Shown here: in pieces, positions 60,411-64,000 of the stretch
How the letters are laid out: each line of letters opens with the position of its first letter
Position numbering within the stretch: the first letter of the stretch is position 1
Assembly (NCBI GenBank): GCA_964608915.1
Contig: CAZSQA010000023.1
Coordinates: forward strand, 1-64,000
Source of the DNA: QWQI01 sp964608915
Lineage (GTDB): Bacteria > Planctomycetota > Planctomycetia > Isosphaerales > Isosphaeraceae
Direction: 5' to 3'
Length of the DNA stretch: 64,000 bases
Made by a program: the position numbers and the translations under genes
Notes under the pieces: model-generated
The model's input: the letters and a program-made list of their open reading frames with translations, nothing else
What the model was told of the DNA's origin: nothing
Database searches by the model: none

Positions 60411-60651
60411 CGTCTTCGATCGGGTCCTTTATCGCTCGAAATCCGGCCACCGGGAAATCGCCCGGCTTCGTCTGGTTGCATCGTCGCCGTTCGGATCGAA
60501 ACGCGTCAAGTCCTTCGGAGCCCGAACCGTCTACGCACATCGACTCCCGATGTGGTAATCTGTCGCACTCGGCAACCCGGTTCCGATCCCGCGGGGCGTA
60601 CGTCGCACCGGTTCGGAGCGTCGGCATTCACCGTTCAAGAGCCCTTTCGCC

Positions 60652-61626
60652 ATGCGGATCCTTTCCGGCATACAGCCTTCCGGCGCCTTGCATATCGGCA
60701 ATTACCTCGGCGCGATTCAGCAGTACATCGCCCTTCAGCACGACAACGAAGCCTATTATTTCGTGGCCGATTATCATGCCTTGACGAGCGTTCGCGATCC
60801 GGACAAGCTGCGAGGCTACGTTCGCGACGTGCTGCTGGACCTGCTTGCCCTGGGCCTGGAACCGGAAAAGGCCACGGTGTTCGTGCAGTCGGACGTGCCC
60901 GAAACCGTCGAGCTGGCGTGGCTCCTGACCAGCGTCACCCCCATGGGCTGGCTCGAAAAGTGCGTTTCCTACAAAGACAAGATCGCCCAGGGCATTCCGG
61001 CCGAACATGGCCTGTTCGCGTATCCCGTGCTGCAGGCGGCTGACATTCTGCTTTACGACGCCGATGTGGTGCCCGTCGGCCAGGATCAGAAGCAGCATCT
61101 GGAAATCACCCGCGACGTCGCCGAGCGGTTCAATAACGTCTACGGCAAAAACGAGCCGGTGTTCAAACTGCCTGACGCCAAGATTCTGCCCACGGTGGCT
61201 GTCGTTCCGGGTCTGGACGGCCGCAAGATGTCCAAAAGCTACGGCAATACGATCGAGATCTTCGAAGACCCGAAATCGATCGAGAAGAAATGCAAGCGGA
61301 TCGTCACCGACAGTACGCCCGTCGAAGAGCCGAAAAACCCCGACACCTGCTCGGTTTACGCCCTGTTGAAGCTGTTCGTGGAAGAGCAGGAGTCGGCCGA
61401 CTGGGCCTCCCGTTATCGCGCCGGCGGCATGGGCTACGGCGATGTCAAGAAACGGCTGGCCGCGGCCATCATCGATTACTTCGCCCCCTACCGTGAAGTG
61501 CGGAAGTCGCTGGCCGCCGACCCGGTGAAGCTGGAAGAAATCCGCCGCGCCGGTGCCGAGCGTGCCCGGAAGACAGCCCGAATCGTGCTGGAGCGTGCTC
61601 GCAGGGCCTGCGGCCTGGGCTCCTGA
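60652..61626 (+). CDS. trpS: Tryptophanyl-tRNA synthetase
   Basis: A 324-residue class I TrpRS, which charges tRNA-Trp in the cytoplasm. The HIGH motif is LHIGN (residues 13-17) within GIQPSGALHIGNYLGAI; the KMSKS loop is GRKMSKSYGN. The GQDQKQHLE and YPVLQAADILLYDADVVPVG segments are standard for bacterial TrpRS. Length is normal. The adjacent small membrane-protein gene begins 58 bp downstream. Confidence 0.97.
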   Translation: MRILSGIQPSGALHIGNYLGAIQQYIALQHDNEAYYFVADYHALTSVRDPDKLRGYVRDVLLDLLALGLEPEKATVFVQSDVPETVELAWLLTSVTPMGWLEKCVSYKDKIAQGIPAEHGLFAYPVLQAADILLYDADVVPVGQDQKQHLEITRDVAERFNNVYGKNEPVFKLPDAKILPTVAVVPGLDGRKMSKSYGNTIEIFEDPKSIEKKCKRIVTDSTPVEEPKNPDTCSVYALLKLFVEEQESADWASRYRAGGMGYGDVKKRLAAAIIDYFAPYREVRKSLAADPVKLEEIRRAGAERARKTARIVLERARRACGLGS

Positions 61627-61684
61627 TCGATCTCGCTGCATTTCACCACGGCATTTTCCATTTCGACCCTTGGTACCTCGCACC

Positions 61685-61984
61685 ATGTTGACTGCCCGAA
61701 GCCGAAAAATCCGCAGAAGAAAATGGGTCATTCGACTGAAGAAGTTGGTGACGCACCCCTACACGAAACTCGCGGTGGGGGTCATTCTCGTCATCACGAG
61801 CACAGTCGAAATCGTGCATGACCTGATGTCGGACATTCCGAAATCGAGAGTCGGATCCAACCATGGCCTCCTGGTTCTGGGCATCGTCAACGCGCTTTCC
61901 GCAATCCCGGAACTTGTCGAAGGGCTCGACTATACTCTGGACCTCGCGGCCAAATCGGAAGATTACGACGCCCCGGACGAGTGA
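61685..61984 (+). CDS. Small membrane protein, 99 aa
   Basis: A 99-residue protein with a very basic N-terminus (RSRKIRRRKWVIRLKKL), one clear transmembrane segment (about residues 28-46, KLAVGVILVITSTVEIVHDL) and a second weaker hydrophobic stretch (LLVLGIVNALSAIPELVEGLDY). The acidic tail is DLAAKSEDYDAPDE. No family recognised. The ATG at 61685 is used; upstream residues in this frame belong to the trpS gene region and are unlikely. Confidence 0.6.
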   Translation: MLTARSRKIRRRKWVIRLKKLVTHPYTKLAVGVILVITSTVEIVHDLMSDIPKSRVGSNHGLLVLGIVNALSAIPELVEGLDYTLDLAAKSEDYDAPDE

Positions 61985-62426
61985 ATCGGAAACGAACGAC
62001 AAATTGATGCGTGCAATCATGCACGGATTTGAATCAGGGCTGTCTCGCCGGGTGGGCATTGCCCTTCGAACCGATCTCTGCGTGATCTTGCCGGATTCAC
62101 GCCTTATCCTGCAAAAAGGTCTTGACTGGACTATCAGGCTCGAAAAGAATGCCGATCGGCTTCATTCATGAAGACCGGTCTTGGAACGATCCCTGATTCC
62201 TCCTGATTTCCGGCTGCTTCAGCTTCCGGAGACAATTCGGCCCCATTGTCGGCGGATGCGTCCACGCATCGCTCGATCGAACGGTTTCGAAATGAGCATG
62301 CGCCGAATCCGGCGAACCATGGCATCCGATTTTCTCCGGACTCCCTGTCGGCCGATCTACGGGATCTAGGCGAATTCCGCTGATAGTCAACCTCTTAGCC
62401 ATCCTCATTCCGATCGGAGACGCTTC
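61985..62426. other. Intergenic region before the third DUF1559 gene
   Basis: 442 bp with no credible gene. A moderate promoter is at 62122-62150. Confidence 0.5.
62122..62150 (+). promoter_or_regulatory. Putative sigma70 promoter upstream of DUF1559 gene
   Basis: TTGACT (5/6), 17-bp spacer, AAGAAT (4/6). It is far (about 275 bp) from the ATG at 62427, so it may serve a long leader or be chance. Confidence 0.35.
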
Positions 62427-63461
62427 ATGAAACGCAAAGGGTTCACCCTGATCGAACTCCTGGTCGTGATCGCGATCATCGCCGTTCTCATTTCGCTCCT
62501 TCTGCCTGCGGTTCAATCTGCTCGTGAGGCTGCCAGACGCATTCAGTGCGTCAACAATCTCAAGCAGATCAACCTCGCCCTCCATAATTACAATGACGCC
62601 TTCGGCAGCTATCCCTACGCCGGCGGATTCAGTGCCCAGGGCCATATGGGGTGGGGCTTTATGCCCATGATCCTGCCCCAGCTCGAACAACGTGCCCTGT
62701 ACGATTCCATCAACTTCCTCGACAGTTGCGACTGTCAGTCGATGTCCACCGTTCGACGCGTCGTCATCAGTTCGTTCTTCTGCCCGTCCGACCCGAATTC
62801 CAATATCCTGCTCAGGGACCGCACGACCCCGGGTTCACCTTGCTTCGGTGGGTCATCCACAAGAGACGATGCCGCGGCCAGCCGCCAGTTCGGTATGATG
62901 TGCAATTACTCCGGCAGCTACGGCGACGGCTACAGCAACCGACCCGGCAATCCGTACGACACGGCCGGTGCGAACGCTCAATACGGCTGCGGCGGCTGCA
63001 ACGCCTCCGGTGGCAGTGCCGAAACGCCGGCTGCCGATTGCCCCTCGCCCACCGGGCCTTATGGTTCCGGGCCGAACCACCGTGGCCTGTTCGATTATCA
63101 AAGCCGTTCCGGCGCGGTGACGATCGGCTCGATCACCGACGGCCTGAGCAACACGTTCGCTCTGGGCGAAGTCGCTTCGGTCGTCCGTTCCCAAAGTGCC
63201 GTCTGGTACACGAACACCGGCACGACCAACGGCACATGCCTGCCGATGAACTGGACCCTTCAGACGTGTCTGCGAAATCCGGCCTATGCCAATGCCAACT
63301 CCTGGTCTGGCCGGGGTTTCTCGCCCTTCCACTCCGGCGGCGGCAATTTCGGCATGGCCGATGGCTCCGTCCGTTTCATCAAACAAACCATCAACATGAA
63401 AACCTACAACGCCCTGGGCAGCCGCAAGGGAGGAGAAATCATCAGTGCCGACGCACTTTGA
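62427..63461 (+). CDS. DUF1559 domain-containing pilin-like protein
   Basis: A 344-residue DUF1559 paralogue. The N-terminus (MKRKGFTLIELLVVIAIIAVL) starts directly with the prepilin-like sequence, without the short lead seen in the other copies. The SAREAARRIQCVNNLKQI region, the ITDGLSNTFALGE motif and a C-terminal FHSGGGNFGMADGSVRFIK (H-x10-DG form) are present. A Gly-rich, Cys-containing segment in the middle (YGCGGCNASGG) is unusual. Its stop overlaps the start of the next lipoprotein gene. Confidence 0.95.
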   Translation: MKRKGFTLIELLVVIAIIAVLISLLLPAVQSAREAARRIQCVNNLKQINLALHNYNDAFGSYPYAGGFSAQGHMGWGFMPMILPQLEQRALYDSINFLDSCDCQSMSTVRRVVISSFFCPSDPNSNILLRDRTTPGSPCFGGSSTRDDAAASRQFGMMCNYSGSYGDGYSNRPGNPYDTAGANAQYGCGGCNASGGSAETPAADCPSPTGPYGSGPNHRGLFDYQSRSGAVTIGSITDGLSNTFALGEVASVVRSQSAVWYTNTGTTNGTCLPMNWTLQTCLRNPAYANANSWSGRGFSPFHSGGGNFGMADGSVRFIKQTINMKTYNALGSRKGGEIISADAL

Positions 63462-63945
63462 CGCCTCCGTGGTCTCTTCGGGTTCACGCCGAATCGCAAC
63501 CGCCAGAACCGCGGCCTTTTGGTTGTCGATGGCCCTGACCATCGGCTTCGTGAGCGGCTGCGGTGGCGAGCCTGGCCTCGCCCGGGTCAAGGGCCGCATC
63601 ACCTATAAAGGTGCGCCCGTGGCCACTGGTGAAGTGTTCTTCACCCCTGAAGAACCCGGGAAACGGGGGGCTAAGGGGATCCTTGACTCGAACGGGGAAT
63701 ACTCCCTGACGACCTACGAAACCGGCGACGGTGCCTATACCGGCAAACACAAGGTCTCCGTGATCGCACAGGGCCCCGACAAGCCGATCCCGCCGAAAAT
63801 GAAAGGCCGAATGATGGAAGAAGACATGCAGGGATCCGGCGACCCTCTCATCCCCCGCAAATACTTCTCGGCCCAGACTTCGAACCTCTCGGCAGAAGTC
63901 AGCGAAGGCAAAACGAACGTCGTCGACTTCGACCTTCAAGACTGA
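63445..63945 (+). CDS. Lipoprotein with carboxypeptidase-regulatory-like domain, GTG start
   Basis: A 166-residue lipoprotein. The signal segment FWLSMALTIGFVSGC ends in a lipobox (FVSGC). The mature domain begins VKGRITYKGAPVATGEVFFTPEEPG and has GILDSNGEYSLTTYETGDGAYTGKHKVSVI, the same beta-sandwich pattern as the 15265 protein. It starts at GTG 63445 with AGGAG (63431-63435) 9 nt upstream and overlaps the DUF1559 gene by 17 bp, so it is probably translationally coupled. Confidence 0.82.
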   Translation: MPTHFDASVVSSGSRRIATARTAAFWLSMALTIGFVSGCGGEPGLARVKGRITYKGAPVATGEVFFTPEEPGKRGAKGILDSNGEYSLTTYETGDGAYTGKHKVSVIAQGPDKPIPPKMKGRMMEEDMQGSGDPLIPRKYFSAQTSNLSAEVSEGKTNVVDFDLQD

Positions 63946-64000
63946 AACGTTCGAATGTCACGAAATGAAACCCGAAAGGTCCGGCCGCGAGATTCGCGAC

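Noticed and set aside
62005..62171. A short plus-strand ORF of about 54 residues after the 99-aa membrane protein gene
   Set aside because: It lacks a ribosome site and any composition bias, and overlaps the promoter candidate at 62122-62150.

Overview
The window looks like a chromosomal segment of a planctomycete (Planctomycetota, probably class Planctomycetia). The main evidence is three DUF1559 proteins with type IV pilin-like N-termini (581-1609, 14226-15248, 62427-63461), each paired with a small lipoprotein. Supporting evidence is a type III glutamine synthetase, a DUF885 protein, a sulfatase-fold protein, many small secreted or lipid-anchored proteins of unknown function, and high GC with weak or absent Shine-Dalgarno sites at many starts. 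I saw no rRNA, tRNA, CRISPR array, insertion sequence, prophage or replication origin.

Layout. 0-16 kb, mostly plus strand: lipoprotein and DUF1559 pair, orphan ParA ATPase, FeS-type photolyase, KdsA (minus), coiled-coil membrane protein, diacylglycerol-kinase-like enzyme, large lipoprotein with a degenerate transglutaminase-like region, RtcB RNA ligase, FCP1/NIF-type HAD phosphatase, second DUF1559 and lipoprotein pair. 16-19 kb, minus: histidine phosphatase, glycosyltransferase, unknown protein. 19-21 kb: DUF885 protein. 21-29.4 kb, minus: secreted GGW-rich protein, two FHA proteins, then a tight cluster of HpnA-like epimerase, YjiC-type glycosyltransferase, GT-C membrane glycosyltransferase and altronate-dehydratase-like protein.

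29.7-36 kb, plus: an EIIA(Ntr)-like protein and an HPr with no permease nearby, then a DUF2344 protein and a very large Rne/Rng ribonuclease whose S1 domain is split by an insert of about 790 residues. 36-44 kb: double EEP-domain protein, phytoene-desaturase-like oxidoreductase (minus), YhaM-like OB-HD nuclease, repeat-rich Cys lipoprotein, GlnN. 44-46 kb, minus: an SPFH membrane protein, a 43-residue ORF and a ribbon-helix-helix protein joined by two ATGA overlaps, then a small membrane protein, with a 51-bp minisatellite at the end.

46-64 kb: a 1.1-kb gap with one doubtful small gene, YfcE-type phosphodiesterase, NagB-LctP-FAH run (minus), secreted esterase diverging from a sulfatase-fold protein whose catalytic residues are substituted, a 997-residue Pro/Ala-rich lipoprotein, PIG-L deacetylase, His/Asp-rich secreted coiled-coil protein, TrpS, a small membrane protein and the third DUF1559 and lipoprotein pair.

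No single obvious new system spans the window. The best candidates for something undescribed are the SPFH / 43-aa / RHH operon, the split-S1 ribonuclease with its long leader, the orphan phosphorelay pair and the sulfatase-fold pseudoenzyme.
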